Positions 17,553 through 26,261 of a DNA stretch of 64,000 nt are shown piece after piece; position 1 is the stretch's first letter, and the number at the start of each line of letters is the position of its first letter. Below the pieces are notes generated by a model. That model saw only the letters and a list, made by a program, of their open reading frames with translations. It had not been told where the DNA came from and searched no databases. The translations under genes and the position numbers were made by a program. Where the stretch lies: NCBI GenBank assembly GCA_030377965.1, contig JAUCGE010000002.1, positions 49,374-113,373 on the forward strand, written 5' to 3'. This DNA is from Desulfobacterales bacterium HSG16. GTDB taxonomy: Bacteria > Desulfobacterota > Desulfobacteria > Desulfobacterales > HSG16.

Positions 17553-17951
17553 ATGGAAAGAACGTTATCAATTATAAAGCCAGACGGAACAAGCCGCGGA
17601 CTGATCGGGGAAGTTATCTCTCGATTCGAAAAAAACGGTATCAAAATCGCAGGTATGAAAATGATTCACCTTTCAAAAGATGATGCAAAAGCATTTTATG
17701 CAGTTCACAAGGAAAGACCATTTTTCGACAGCCTGACCGATTTCATGTCTTCTGGACCTATAGTTGCATTGATCCTTGAAGGAGAAAATGTGATCAATAG
17801 AAACCGGGAAATTATGGGAGCCACCAATTTTACGGAAGCTGTCCCCGGAACCATCCGCAGATGTTTTGCCACTGATATCGAAAAAAATGTGGTACATGGC
17901 TCAGATTCTCCGGAATCTGCTGAATTTGAAATCGGATATTTTTTTCAATAA
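17553..17951 (+). CDS. ndk: Nucleoside diphosphate kinase
   Basis: 132 aa, slightly shorter than the usual ~140. Characteristic [11 protein letters not shown] start, phosphate-binding region and [19 protein letters not shown], with catalytic His115 in [12 protein letters not shown], which becomes phosphorylated during transfer of gamma-phosphate from ATP to NDPs. It keeps NTP/dNTP pools balanced in the cytoplasm. It starts a plus-strand run, ndk-trmJ-FAH-ADP-ribosylglycohydrolase; the next gene begins 6 bp after its stop. Confidence 0.95.
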   Translation: MERTLSIIKPDGTSRGLIGEVISRFEKNGIKIAGMKMIHLSKDDAKAFYAVHKERPFFDSLTDFMSSGPIVALILEGENVINRNREIMGATNFTEAVPGTIRRCFATDIEKNVVHGSDSPESAEFEIGYFFQ

Positions 17952-17957
17952 CCGGCC

Positions 17958-18734
17958 ATGTCAGAAAACTCATGTCTCAATAATGTGACTATTGTCCTCG
18001 TGCAGCCCCGATTTCCTGAAAATATCGGGGCTGCTGTACGGGCCGGGATGAACATGGATATCAAAAATGTTCGTGTCGTTGCCCCGGAAAATTTTGACCT
18101 CGACAAGATCATGAAACTTGCCACTCATGTGGCAAGGGATGTGGTGGAAAGAATAAAGGTTTATCAAACCCTGAAAGAGGCGCTGGAACCTTTCGGTTAT
18201 GTAGCCGGAGCCACTGCCCGTACAGGAGGCCAGAGAAAAGCCATAGCCGATCCAGGGCAGGCTGCCCGAAAGCTGGTTTCGGTTGCTGAAGAAAACAGAA
18301 CTGCCATAGTTTTTGGGCCTGAAGATCGAGGGCTTTCAAATGAGGATATCCGGTTGTGCCATATGCTGGTAAATATCCCGACAGCCGGTTTTTCTTCTCT
18401 GAATCTGGCCCAGGCCGTAATGGTCATGTGTTATGAGATTTTCAAAACCTGCCACGCAAGGGAAAAAATATCACAAACCCCGAGGCTTGCCACCAGGCAC
18501 GAGCTTGACGGCATGTATGACCAGGTCAAAGATATTCTGGTTAATATCAATTACATAAACCCGGAAAATCCAGATTACTGGATGCATCGGCTGAGGCATT
18601 TTTTTACCCGTATAGAACTCAAGGCAGGCGAAGTCAGCATTGTCAGGGGGATCTGCCGGCAAATTGAATGGTATGCGGGAAAGCGATTTGAAGATGGCCG
18701 TAATACAGTGGACAAAAAGGATGAAAACCCATGA
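17958..18734 (+). CDS. trmJ: tRNA (cytidine/uridine-2'-O-)-methyltransferase TrmJ (SPOUT)
   Basis: 258 aa. SPOUT motif 1 (VLVQPRFPENIGAAVRAGMN) provides the catalytic Asn/Arg environment, and the trefoil-knot SAM site is in FGPEDRGLSNEDI and SSLNLAQAVMVMCYE. The helical C-terminal extension (residues ~175-250) is typical of TrmJ and helps tRNA binding. It methylates the ribose at position 32 of tRNA anticodon loops in the characterised enzymes. The stop overlaps the next start (ATGA), giving translational coupling to the FAH-family gene. Confidence 0.88.
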   Translation: MSENSCLNNVTIVLVQPRFPENIGAAVRAGMNMDIKNVRVVAPENFDLDKIMKLATHVARDVVERIKVYQTLKEALEPFGYVAGATARTGGQRKAIADPGQAARKLVSVAEENRTAIVFGPEDRGLSNEDIRLCHMLVNIPTAGFSSLNLAQAVMVMCYEIFKTCHAREKISQTPRLATRHELDGMYDQVKDILVNINYINPENPDYWMHRLRHFFTRIELKAGEVSIVRGICRQIEWYAGKRFEDGRNTVDKKDENP

Positions 18735-19579
18735 AACTGATTAGATTTTGTGCTGAAAACGGAGAGAAAAGCGAAAGTTTTAAACCCGGATTGTTAAAAG
18801 AAGATGGGAAAATCGTGGATCTTACAACAATTTTTCCAGATATCCCGGATATTTCACGCAAATTTTTCAGTCAGGGTTGGGTAGAAAAAACAGCCGAAAT
18901 TGATGAGACAGGAAAAAAAATGGATGTCCACCTCGGATGCCCGGTTGCAGATCCTTCAAAAATCATCTGTCTTGGAAAAAATTATAAGGAACACGCAAAA
19001 GAAGGCGGATTTGACGTGCCTGAAAAGCCTCTTTTATTCTGTAAGACCTTAAACACCTTAAATGGCCCTTTCGATTCTGTGGAAATGCCCAGAAGCAGCG
19101 GACAGATCGACTGGGAGGTCGAACTTGCGATTGTTATAGGAAAACAGGGCAGGAGAATATCCAGAGAGCAGGCATATGACTATATAGCCGGATACACAGT
19201 TATGAACGATGTATCAGCAAGGGAAGCTCAATTTGCCTTTTCACAATGGTTTAGAGGAAAATCCTTTGACGGATTCGCTCCTATGGGGCCATGTCTCGTG
19301 ACATCCGATGAAATCAAAAATCCTCATGACCTTCGCCTGACTGCCAGAGTGAACGGAAAAACCATGCAGGATGGAAACACAAACGATATGATATTTCAAA
19401 TTCCTGCCATAATCGAAAATATAAGCGAGGATATAACCCTCGAACCTGGAGATATCATAGCCACAGGAACTCCTTCTGGAGTGGGTATCTTTCGTGATCC
19501 GCCCATTGTAATAAAAGCAGGAGACACAGTGGAGTGCGAAATAGAAGATATCGGAAAAATAGTGAACAAGTTTGTTTGA
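18731..19579 (+). CDS. Fumarylacetoacetate hydrolase (FAH) family protein
   Basis: 282 aa. A short N-terminal domain (residues 1-65) precedes the FAH catalytic fold. IICLGKNYKEHAKEGG, DWEVELAIVIGKQGR (two metal-binding Glu) and YTVMNDVSAREAQ (metal-binding Asp) mark the Mg/Mn site, and IATGTPSGVG closes the active site. Members hydrolyse or decarboxylate beta-diketo acids or tautomerise oxaloacetate; the substrate cannot be fixed here. Start ATG 18731 overlaps the trmJ stop by 4 nt. Confidence 0.88.
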   Translation: MKLIRFCAENGEKSESFKPGLLKEDGKIVDLTTIFPDIPDISRKFFSQGWVEKTAEIDETGKKMDVHLGCPVADPSKIICLGKNYKEHAKEGGFDVPEKPLLFCKTLNTLNGPFDSVEMPRSSGQIDWEVELAIVIGKQGRRISREQAYDYIAGYTVMNDVSAREAQFAFSQWFRGKSFDGFAPMGPCLVTSDEIKNPHDLRLTARVNGKTMQDGNTNDMIFQIPAIIENISEDITLEPGDIIATGTPSGVGIFRDPPIVIKAGDTVECEIEDIGKIVNKFV

Positions 19580-19598
19580 TATGTCAGAGGTCTGAATC

Positions 19599-20630
19599 AT
19601 GACTGCAATCCGTAATACAATAAAATATTATACTGGCTGTCTTGTGGGAGGCGCTGTGGGAGATGCCCTGGGCGCTGCAATTGAATTCAGGAGTCTTTCC
19701 GAGATAATATCACAATTCGGACCCGAAGGTATTTCCGATTATGCTATGGCATATGGAAAAAAAGGGGCTATCACCGATGATACTCAGATGACCCTTTTTA
19801 CAGCCGAAGGGCTGATCCTTCATAAAGTCAGACATCAGGACCAAACTCTTCCAGAGATCGTTTATCACGCCTATTTAAGATGGCTTTCAACTCAGAAAGA
19901 TATAAATCAAAACCAGTTGCTTACAGAATATGGTAGCTGTGCAATTGCAGACGGAATTCTGACTGGTTTCAAAGAGCTTCATGCTTCGAGAGCGCCCGGG
20001 AATGCATGTATGTCAGCACTGGCAAGCGGAAAAATGGGAACAACTCATAATCTAATCAATAACAGCAAGGGCTGTGGAGGAGTGATGAGAATCGCTCCGG
20101 TTGGATTATTTCTTGAACCTGACATGGTTTTCGATACAGCCTGTGATATAGCAGCCATCACCCACGGACATCCATCAGGATATCTTGCTGCCGGATGTAT
20201 GGCTGAGATCATAAGCCAGATCGTTTCAGGAGCGAAACTCACCGACGGAATCGAGTCGGCAATCAGAATTTTAAAGACGAAGCCGGACCACAGAGAATGC
20301 CTTGATGGGATTTATTCTGCTCTGACAGCCTGGAAAAACGAGCCTGTTTCGTTTGAAACAGTGGAAAAACTGGGCAAGGGCTGGATAGCTGAAGAAGCTC
20401 TTGCCATCGGACTTTATTGTACACTTGCCGCAGAAAATGATTTTGAAAAAGGAATACGGCTGGCTGTAAATCACAGCGGAGATTCGGACAGCACCGGGTC
20501 TATAGCCGGAAATATCCTCGGCGTGCTTCTCGGAAAAGGCGCTATTCCTTCAAAATATATCAAACCTCTCGAACTGATCGAAGTAATCGAAGAAATTGCA
20601 GAGGATTTATTCGATCACAGGTTGATCTGA
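19599..20630 (+). CDS. ADP-ribosylglycohydrolase family protein
   Basis: 343 aa. The dinuclear Mg site residues are in the expected places: GCLVGGAVGDALGAAIEF at the start, ITDDTQMTLFTAEGL (DDT motif) and NHSGDSDSTGSIAGNILG near the C-terminus. This is the DraG/ARH fold that removes ADP-ribose from protein side chains or other acceptors. No DraT-type ADP-ribosyltransferase or nitrogenase gene is close, so its target is unknown. It is 19 bp after the FAH gene and probably ends that transcription unit; a MITE-like repeat follows 43 bp later. Confidence 0.88.
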   Translation: MTAIRNTIKYYTGCLVGGAVGDALGAAIEFRSLSEIISQFGPEGISDYAMAYGKKGAITDDTQMTLFTAEGLILHKVRHQDQTLPEIVYHAYLRWLSTQKDINQNQLLTEYGSCAIADGILTGFKELHASRAPGNACMSALASGKMGTTHNLINNSKGCGGVMRIAPVGLFLEPDMVFDTACDIAAITHGHPSGYLAAGCMAEIISQIVSGAKLTDGIESAIRILKTKPDHRECLDGIYSALTAWKNEPVSFETVEKLGKGWIAEEALAIGLYCTLAAENDFEKGIRLAVNHSGDSDSTGSIAGNILGVLLGKGAIPSKYIKPLELIEVIEEIAEDLFDHRLI

Positions 20631-20672
20631 CACTTATTTTATTCAGGGGAATTTTCAAAAAGTAAAATCCTT

Positions 20673-20812
20673 TAAGTACTTGTACAAAAATTCTGTGACA
20701 TTTTTTTGGTAAAGAGAGCAAAAAGTTAAGCGCTGTTCACCAGTTACCTGAAAGCCGGGCGCTGTTGTTTATACCCAATGCGGATGTTAAAATTTTTTTG
20801 GTGAGGTACTTA
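20673..20812. mobile_element. Family 1 MITE-like repeat, copy 3
   Basis: Starts TAAGTACTTGTACAAAAATT and ends TTTTTTTGGTGAGGTACTTA: inverted ends TAAGTACYT...AAAATT. The right half (GGGCGCTGTTGTTTATACCC, AATGCGGATGTTAAAA) matches copies 1 and 2. The left-half hairpin is different, so the interior is modular. Confidence 0.8.
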
Positions 20813-20861
20813 TTTGTAAATCCAGAGTGTACAAAAGGAGTATGAATCCCTGAACAAAAAA

Positions 20862-20899
20862 AAAGATCAGCCATATGTGGCTGATCCATTGATTTTTTT
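20862..20899. terminator. Bidirectional terminator-like hairpin next to tRNA-Phe
   Basis: GATCAGCCA-TATG-TGGCTGATC is a perfect 9-bp stem with T-runs on both sides: A8 before it, giving U8 on the minus strand after the tRNA, and ATTTTTTT after it on the plus strand. Confidence 0.8.
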
Positions 20900-20905
20900 A
20901 AGAGG

Positions 20906-20978
20906 TGCCGAGGGACAGAATCGAACTGCCGACACGGGGATTTTCAGTCCCCTGCTCTACCGACTGAGCTACCTCGGC
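20906..20978 (-). tRNA. tRNA-Phe (anticodon GAA)
   Basis: On the minus strand GCCGAGG...CCTCGGC forms the acceptor stem with discriminator A. The D arm is GCTC-AGTCGGTA-GAGC, the anticodon stem is GGGGA/TCCCC with loop CTGAAAA (anticodon GAA), and the T loop is TTCGATT. It is 73 nt; the genome continues CCT, so the CCA tail is not encoded. A terminator follows at once. Confidence 0.96.
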
Positions 20979-21050
20979 TTGTTTTGAGTAATATACCCGA
21001 AAACAGGGCGGTTATAGACAAATCCTTTGAGCCTGTCAAGAACTTTTTTA

Positions 21051-21794
21051 TCACATATCACCAAATAAATGTTGTGCCAGAGCTAAAGCCGCTATTGGAG
21101 CGGTTTCAGCTCTTAAAATTCTTGGGCCGAGAGTTGCACTGACAAATCCGTAATCCACGGATTTCTGTATTTCGGTCTCATCGAAACCTCCCTCAGGTCC
21201 AAGTATGGCAAAAATTGTACCCGGTTTTTTGATATCAAGGCGTAAGATCGTAGTTTTCAATGCCTCTGTTTCGTTTTCATAGAAGATGAGCCTTACATCA
21301 CATGCTCTGCCTGCTTCAAGTACCTGTGCAAAAGATGGAAGAATGTCGATTTCAGGTATTTTGCTTCTGCGGCATTGTTTCAAAGACTCCCTTGCGATTG
21401 TTTCCCATCTTAGTTTTCGAACGGCAAGTCTTTTTTCATCAGGTCTTGCCACAGATCTTTCTGCTATAAAAGGATGCCATCTGAAAAGCCCGAGTTCGGT
21501 CAAATGACGGATCAGGACATCCATTTTCTTTTCTTTCAAGAGAGCCTGGGCCATGATGATTTTGACGGGTGATTCTTTTTTGCACGATCTTATGGAACGA
21601 ATTATCGATGCAGAAATCCTTTTTGAAGACACTGACAGGATTTTAGCCTCATATTCCATGCCTGTGCCGTCGAACAGGATGATATCTGTATCTTTTTTAA
21701 GACGCAGCACATCACAGATATGTTTTGCATCCGATCCTGATATTACAGCTATATCTTTTTTTGAATCAACCTGATCCGTGAAAAAACGGCGCAT
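21051..21794 (-). CDS. rsmE: 16S rRNA (uracil1498-N3)-methyltransferase RsmE
   Basis: 247 aa. A small N-terminal PUA-like domain (residues 1-70, beginning MRRFFTD) precedes a SPOUT methyltransferase domain. The knot motifs are FAILGPEGGFDETEIQ and VSATLGPRILRAETAPIAALALAQH, the latter nearly invariant in RsmE. It methylates N3 of U1498 in the 30S decoding region. A lone gene on the minus strand. Confidence 0.93.
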   Translation of the reverse strand: MRRFFTDQVDSKKDIAVISGSDAKHICDVLRLKKDTDIILFDGTGMEYEAKILSVSSKRISASIIRSIRSCKKESPVKIIMAQALLKEKKMDVLIRHLTELGLFRWHPFIAERSVARPDEKRLAVRKLRWETIARESLKQCRRSKIPEIDILPSFAQVLEAGRACDVRLIFYENETEALKTTILRLDIKKPGTIFAILGPEGGFDETEIQKSVDYGFVSATLGPRILRAETAPIAALALAQHLFGDM

Positions 21795-21865
21795 GAAAAC
21801 AGCTTATACCTCTTATATGGAAGTTTCTTGAAATGGTGTTATTTCACTATTTTGGCTGGACATAA

Positions 21866-22024
21866 GGGGCGTGGATGAAATTAATTCCATAAGATTGCGC
21901 CGAATTTGGATTTGTTTTCAAGGCACATCAATGGGTGAATACTTATTGTCTGTACCCATTGATGTAACGCAGAAAACAGATTCAAAGGCAAGCAAGGTTG
22001 TGGAAGTTATTTCATCCACGGCCC
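21866..22024. mobile_element. Family 3 MITE-like element, copy A (159 bp)
   Basis: Ends are GGGGCGTGGATGAAATTAAT and, on the other strand, GGGCCGTGGATGAAATAACT, an imperfect ~33-bp terminal inverted repeat. Flanked on each side by TAA (21863-21865 and 22025-22027), a possible target duplication. Inside lies a perfect 12-bp palindrome, ACATCAATGGGT-N17-ACCCATTGATGT. It differs from copy B at only 3 of 159 positions. It ends 6 bp before the fxsA stop. Confidence 0.9.
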
Positions 22025-22030
22025 TAACAT

Positions 22031-22426
22031 TTAATCAATATGATTGTAATATACGGTCTGTCCGTAAACGTTCTTGTCCAATTTTTGCCTTAACCATTGT
22101 TTGAAATGAAAACGTGTGGGCGGAAAAAGAAGAAGTATTCCGGAAATATCGGTGATGAATCCGGGAGTGAGCAAAACTATGCCGGCTACAAAGATGATGA
22201 CTGCATCAATCAGCTCTTCTTTTGGCATCAGCCCTTTTTGCATGGATTCATGAATTTGAAACATGGTTTTTGCACCCTGCATCCGGGCAAGATACGCGCC
22301 TGCAAAGCCCGTGAAAATCACGAGAAGAAAAGTATTTATTGAACCGATGCTTCCTCCGAGTCTGATCAACAGGAATATTTCGACCGCTGGAATCAGGGTA
22401 AAGGCTAAAAAGAGTTTCAATAACAT
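22031..22426 (-). CDS. fxsA: FxsA family membrane protein
   Basis: 131 aa, ATG 22426 with GGAGATTATC upstream. Opening LLKLFLAFTLIPAVEIFLLIRLGG and GFAGAYLARMQG are FxsA hallmarks. Three to four TM helices are followed by a short basic tail (FHFKQWLRQKLDKN). Known members are inner membrane proteins, one of which suppresses F-plasmid exclusion of phage T7 in E. coli; the cellular role is unclear. A 159-bp MITE-like element lies directly past its stop. Confidence 0.85.
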   Translation of the reverse strand: MLLKLFLAFTLIPAVEIFLLIRLGGSIGSINTFLLVIFTGFAGAYLARMQGAKTMFQIHESMQKGLMPKEELIDAVIIFVAGIVLLTPGFITDISGILLLFPPTRFHFKQWLRQKLDKNVYGQTVYYNHID

Positions 22427-22525
22427 GATAATCTCCGTTTTGTGTTAAGGATATACAAAAAATGGGCATGATCATGGCTTGTGTCAAGGTGTGTGGTAGA
22501 TGGTGGATTGGTAGGTGGCAGTGGT

Positions 22526-23482
22526 TTATGCTATCCATTTTTTATTGTTGGTGAAAAAATCATTTACTATGGCCTTGTATTTTTCAGGCTCTCGGGTTTT
22601 ATTGATTTTTTTTACAACTGTTTCAGAATCGGAAAATGCCTGACCAAAGTAAAGCCAAAATCCTTTCATTCTGTCTACAAGGTGGGCAGGGCCGCAAAAT
22701 ACTGCTTGATAGGCTTCAAAAAGAGCATCATGAAATTGTTTCATCATAGCAGGCTTATCCACAAAATCGTCCGATCCTTTCTTGATTATATCCGCCAGAA
22801 AAGGGTTTATCAAAACCCCCCTGCCTATCATCCATCTGTCTATTGCCGGAAATTTTTCGGATAATCTTAAAAAATCGGCATATGAACGAATATCCCCGTT
22901 ATATACGACCGGATGCCTGGATTGTTCGAGACATAAGCCGAATGTATCAAGATCAGGTTGTCCCGAATACATCTGGATGCCGAGTCTTGGATGAATGATC
23001 ATCTCTTTTAAAGGGTATTTGTTGAATATTGGCATCAGCTTGAAAATTTCGTTGGGCTTATGTCTGCCGAGCCTGACTTTTACAGAGATTTTCTGGCTTA
23101 TACCGGGTACAGTTTTTTCAAGGAATGCGTCGATTTTGTCAGGATACGGCAAAAGACCGGAGCCTCGACCTTTTTTTGCCACTGCGGGAAAAGGGCAGCC
23201 CAGATTCCAGTTGAGGGTGTCATAACCGAATTTATCAAGGCGCTTTGCCATGAAGATGAAATCATCTGCCGATTTTCCAAGTATCTGGGGAATGACAGGT
23301 ATCCCTGTGTTATTTTCAGGCATAAGCCCCCGAATAAGGTTCGGTCGAATCCTTTTTCCCTGAACGGTCGGGACGAAAGGCGCTATTGCAGTATCAAATC
23401 CGCTGAAAAAACGAAAAAAAGTATTTCTGAAAATATGGTCGGTAAGACCTCGCATCGGGGCAAGATACAGCTTGTGTGACAT
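22526..23482 (-). CDS. tRNA-dihydrouridine synthase family protein
   Basis: 318 aa from ATG 23482 (a TTG four codons earlier is less likely). TIM-barrel FMN enzyme: LAPMRGLTDHIFR (FMN phosphate/start motif), WNLGCPFPAVAKKGRGSGLL (catalytic Cys), SVKVRLGRHK, HPRLGIQMYSG, YNGDIRS and MIGRGVLINPF. It reduces specific uridines of tRNA to dihydrouridine using NADPH. The position specificity (DusA/B/C-like) cannot be settled by eye; the PMRGLTD and GRGSGLL variants look DusC-like. It follows the ferredoxin-nitroreductase gene by 8 bp. Confidence 0.88.
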   Translation of the reverse strand: MSHKLYLAPMRGLTDHIFRNTFFRFFSGFDTAIAPFVPTVQGKRIRPNLIRGLMPENNTGIPVIPQILGKSADDFIFMAKRLDKFGYDTLNWNLGCPFPAVAKKGRGSGLLPYPDKIDAFLEKTVPGISQKISVKVRLGRHKPNEIFKLMPIFNKYPLKEMIIHPRLGIQMYSGQPDLDTFGLCLEQSRHPVVYNGDIRSYADFLRLSEKFPAIDRWMIGRGVLINPFLADIIKKGSDDFVDKPAMMKQFHDALFEAYQAVFCGPAHLVDRMKGFWLYFGQAFSDSETVVKKINKTREPEKYKAIVNDFFTNNKKWIA

Positions 23483-23490
23483 AGAAAAAT

Positions 23491-24312
23491 TCAATCCCTA
23501 AATATGATTTCAGGCTCGTTTCTGGGCGGAATCCTGTAATATTTGAATTTTGGATAGCCAACCATGAGCGCCCCGAAGATCTGTTGTCCTTTGGGAATGT
23601 CGAGTTCTTCTATGAGTGCAGGCCATGCATTTGCTGCGTAAGTAACCCATCCACCCCAGCAACTGCCGATGTTGAAAGAAGGGAGGGCCAGTTCGAGATA
23701 TGAAAGAGCTGTGTGGCAGTTTGCAGAAGCGCTCCCGATTGCTTCATCGTCATAGCAGAAAATCAGGTGGGGAGCATGTCGGCATATATCGTCTTTGCCA
23801 TTTTTCCAATCGTTGATAAGAAGCTTTGCCACCGGATCATCAGCAAAAGCAGGTTCAGTTTTCATCCTGTGCATTGTCCAGTCTATGGTCATAGATGCAA
23901 TTTTTTGTACTTTGTTTCTGTCGTATATCACCAGCCATTTGACAGCCTGGCGGTTGCTTCCCGTGGGTGCAAAAGATGCGATGCGAATAGCTTTTTCGAT
24001 TTTATCTTTATCGACATCCTTGTCTTCGAATGTCCTGATTGATCTTCTGGAACGCAGGAAATATTCGACATGTTCCTGTGTGAGATTAAGAGAACTGTCT
24101 ACGGGCAAGCATTGACCCGGAGTCAGGAAATCAAGAGAAAGAGCTTCTGTGGGGCATGCACAGACACAATGGCCGCATTTCAGACAGAAATCTTCAGCGT
24201 CCTGTACCGGAAAGGGTACATCTTCTGCTATTTGTATAAGCCCCAATGGACATTTTAATGCACATATACCGTCCTTGTTGCACTTTTCCAGATCAACTGT
24301 CAAAAAACTCAT
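23491..24312 (-). CDS. Ferredoxin-nitroreductase fusion protein
   Basis: 273 aa, ATG 24312 with AGGAGGTAAC upstream. The N-terminal ~60 residues hold two [4Fe-4S] motifs (CNKDGICALKCP and CLKCGHCVCACP). The rest is a nitroreductase/FMN fold, with RSRRSIRTFEDKDV, the phosphate-contacting SFAPTGSNRQAVKW and a C-terminal GYPKFKYYRIPPR. Such fusions are common in anaerobes and pass ferredoxin-derived electrons to flavin; substrates are unknown. It lies between the LplT-PlsC and Dus genes on the same strand. Confidence 0.9.
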   Translation of the reverse strand: MSFLTVDLEKCNKDGICALKCPLGLIQIAEDVPFPVQDAEDFCLKCGHCVCACPTEALSLDFLTPGQCLPVDSSLNLTQEHVEYFLRSRRSIRTFEDKDVDKDKIEKAIRIASFAPTGSNRQAVKWLVIYDRNKVQKIASMTIDWTMHRMKTEPAFADDPVAKLLINDWKNGKDDICRHAPHLIFCYDDEAIGSASANCHTALSYLELALPSFNIGSCWGGWVTYAANAWPALIEELDIPKGQQIFGALMVGYPKFKYYRIPPRNEPEIIFRD

Positions 24313-24335
24313 ATGTTACCTCCTGTTGTCTTGTT

Positions 24336-26246
24336 TCAGCGAACATTACCTCTTAAATCGCACACGATATTGTAGAGCTTTTCGGCATTCACGTTTTCCG
24401 GTTTCAAAGGCTTGCCAGCAACGAGTTCGATTTTTGACCAGAATCTTTTCGGCATTTGCATCATGGCCTTGCCGTGTTTATGGCTGAAGAAACTGCCCCA
24501 TAACCCACAGATGGCCATAGGTACTACGGTTACAGGAGATGTGCGGATAATCTTTTCAACCCCATATTTAAAAGCGTCGATCTCACCATCTCTGGTCAGC
24601 TTGCCTTCGGGAAAAATACAGACAATTTCTCCTTGTGCGAGTTCATACTCGATGCTTTCAAATGCTTTTTGAAAGGTTTCAGGATCTTTGTGCTGTGATG
24701 TGATTGGTATGGCCTTGCCTGTTCTGAATATGAAATTAAGTATTGGCATATTGTAAATAGCCTTGTCCATGACAAAACGGACAGGCCGTCTGCACGAGCC
24801 TGCTATTAACAGCGCATCTACAAAGCTGACATGATTGCATATCAGGACAGCAGCTCCTTCTTCAGGAATATAATCAAGATTTTTATGCCGCACTCTATAC
24901 ATTATGTGTGAGAGCATCCATATGAGAAAGCGCATAAGAAATTCGGGGATCACTGAGTATATATAAACTGCTACCGCTATATTCATCAAAGCGATTACGA
25001 GAAAAAACTGAGGGATAGTAAGCTCTGCAATATCAAGAAGCAGGCTTGCCGCTATTGCCGCAAGTACCATGTACAGGGCGTTTATTATATTGTTGGCAGC
25101 AATGACTCTTGCCCGAAGTTCTGATTTGGTTTTTACCTGGATAAATGCAAAGAGAGGTACGATATAAAGCCCGCCAAAAAAGCCTATGAGAATGATATCG
25201 ATCATGATTCGAAAGCTTCCAGAGGCTTTTAAAAACTGTATAAATCCCGTCGTGCCTGCTGCATTAACTGCTATGTCAGAAGCTAAAAAAAGGTCTATGC
25301 CGAAAACGCTCAATCCGATAGATCCGAGGGGAACCAGGCCGAGTTCAACCTTGTGGTCAGATAATCTTTCGCATAAAAGTGATCCAGCTCCCACGCCGAT
25401 AGAAAACATGGTCAGAAGCAGTGTTACTACACCTTCCGAACTGTTTAAAACGACACGGGTATAATTGGGCAATTGTGTGATATAAGCAGCACCGATAAAC
25501 CAGAACCAGGAAATCGCCATTATGGAAAGAAATACGGATCTGATTTCACGAGCAAATTTGATTGTCTTGATTGTCTGGGTAAAAGGATTGAAATCGATTT
25601 TAAGATCAGGTGTTTCAGATTGGGCAGGTGGGATACGTCTTGCTGTCAGCCATCCCATGAATGCGACAAAGCAGATGGTCACAGAGATCCACAGTTCGCC
25701 GTTTTCAAGGTTGATCAGAACTCCACCTGCAATGGTTCCAATTAAAATGGCCAGGAAGGTTCCCATCTCGACCATTGCATTGCCGCCGACTATTTCCCCC
25801 GATTTGAGGTGCTGGGGTATAATGCTGTATTTGACCGGTCCGAAAAAAGTCGATTGCGTACCCATTAAAAAAAGCAGGATTATCAGAAAAAAAACGGAGT
25901 TGAAAAAAAATGCACCCGCAGCACAGAGCATGATTCCGATCTCAGCGAGTTTGATTCTCTGGATCAGCAATGATTTTTCCATCTTATCCGCTATCTGCCC
26001 CGCTGTTGCTGAAAAAAGAAAAAATGGCAGGATAAACAAACCTGCTGCAACATTTATCAAAGTATTGGATTGCTCCGAATTGGAAGTTGCACTGAACGCT
26101 ATCATTATAACCAAGGCATTTTTGAATACATTGTCATTAAATGCGCCAGCAAACTGGGTCCAGAAAAAGGGGGCGAATCTTGATGTTCCAAGGAGAGCGA
26201 ACTGGTTTTTGTCTTTCGAGCCGGTTTTTACATCAGAATTTTTCAT
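24336..26246 (-). CDS. LplT-PlsC fusion: MFS lysophospholipid transporter with acyltransferase
   Basis: 636 aa. Residues ~20-420 form a 12-TM major facilitator domain (starts PFFWTQFAGAFNDNVFKNALV, the LplT signature). Residues ~440-630 are a PlsC-type acyltransferase with CNHVSFVDALL (HX4D catalytic pair) and FPEGKLTRDGEI (substrate phosphate site). This corresponds to Aas/LplT lysophospholipid repair, but the acyl-ACP/AMP-ligase domain of Aas-type proteins is absent. It would flip lysophospholipids inward and re-acylate them using acyl-ACP or acyl-CoA made elsewhere. It lies 16 bp after the sigma-54 regulator gene. Confidence 0.88.
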   Translation of the reverse strand: MKNSDVKTGSKDKNQFALLGTSRFAPFFWTQFAGAFNDNVFKNALVIMIAFSATSNSEQSNTLINVAAGLFILPFFLFSATAGQIADKMEKSLLIQRIKLAEIGIMLCAAGAFFFNSVFFLIILLFLMGTQSTFFGPVKYSIIPQHLKSGEIVGGNAMVEMGTFLAILIGTIAGGVLINLENGELWISVTICFVAFMGWLTARRIPPAQSETPDLKIDFNPFTQTIKTIKFAREIRSVFLSIMAISWFWFIGAAYITQLPNYTRVVLNSSEGVVTLLLTMFSIGVGAGSLLCERLSDHKVELGLVPLGSIGLSVFGIDLFLASDIAVNAAGTTGFIQFLKASGSFRIMIDIILIGFFGGLYIVPLFAFIQVKTKSELRARVIAANNIINALYMVLAAIAASLLLDIAELTIPQFFLVIALMNIAVAVYIYSVIPEFLMRFLIWMLSHIMYRVRHKNLDYIPEEGAAVLICNHVSFVDALLIAGSCRRPVRFVMDKAIYNMPILNFIFRTGKAIPITSQHKDPETFQKAFESIEYELAQGEIVCIFPEGKLTRDGEIDAFKYGVEKIIRTSPVTVVPMAICGLWGSFFSHKHGKAMMQMPKRFWSKIELVAGKPLKPENVNAEKLYNIVCDLRGNVR

Positions 26247-26261
26247 GACAAGTCCTGTAAG

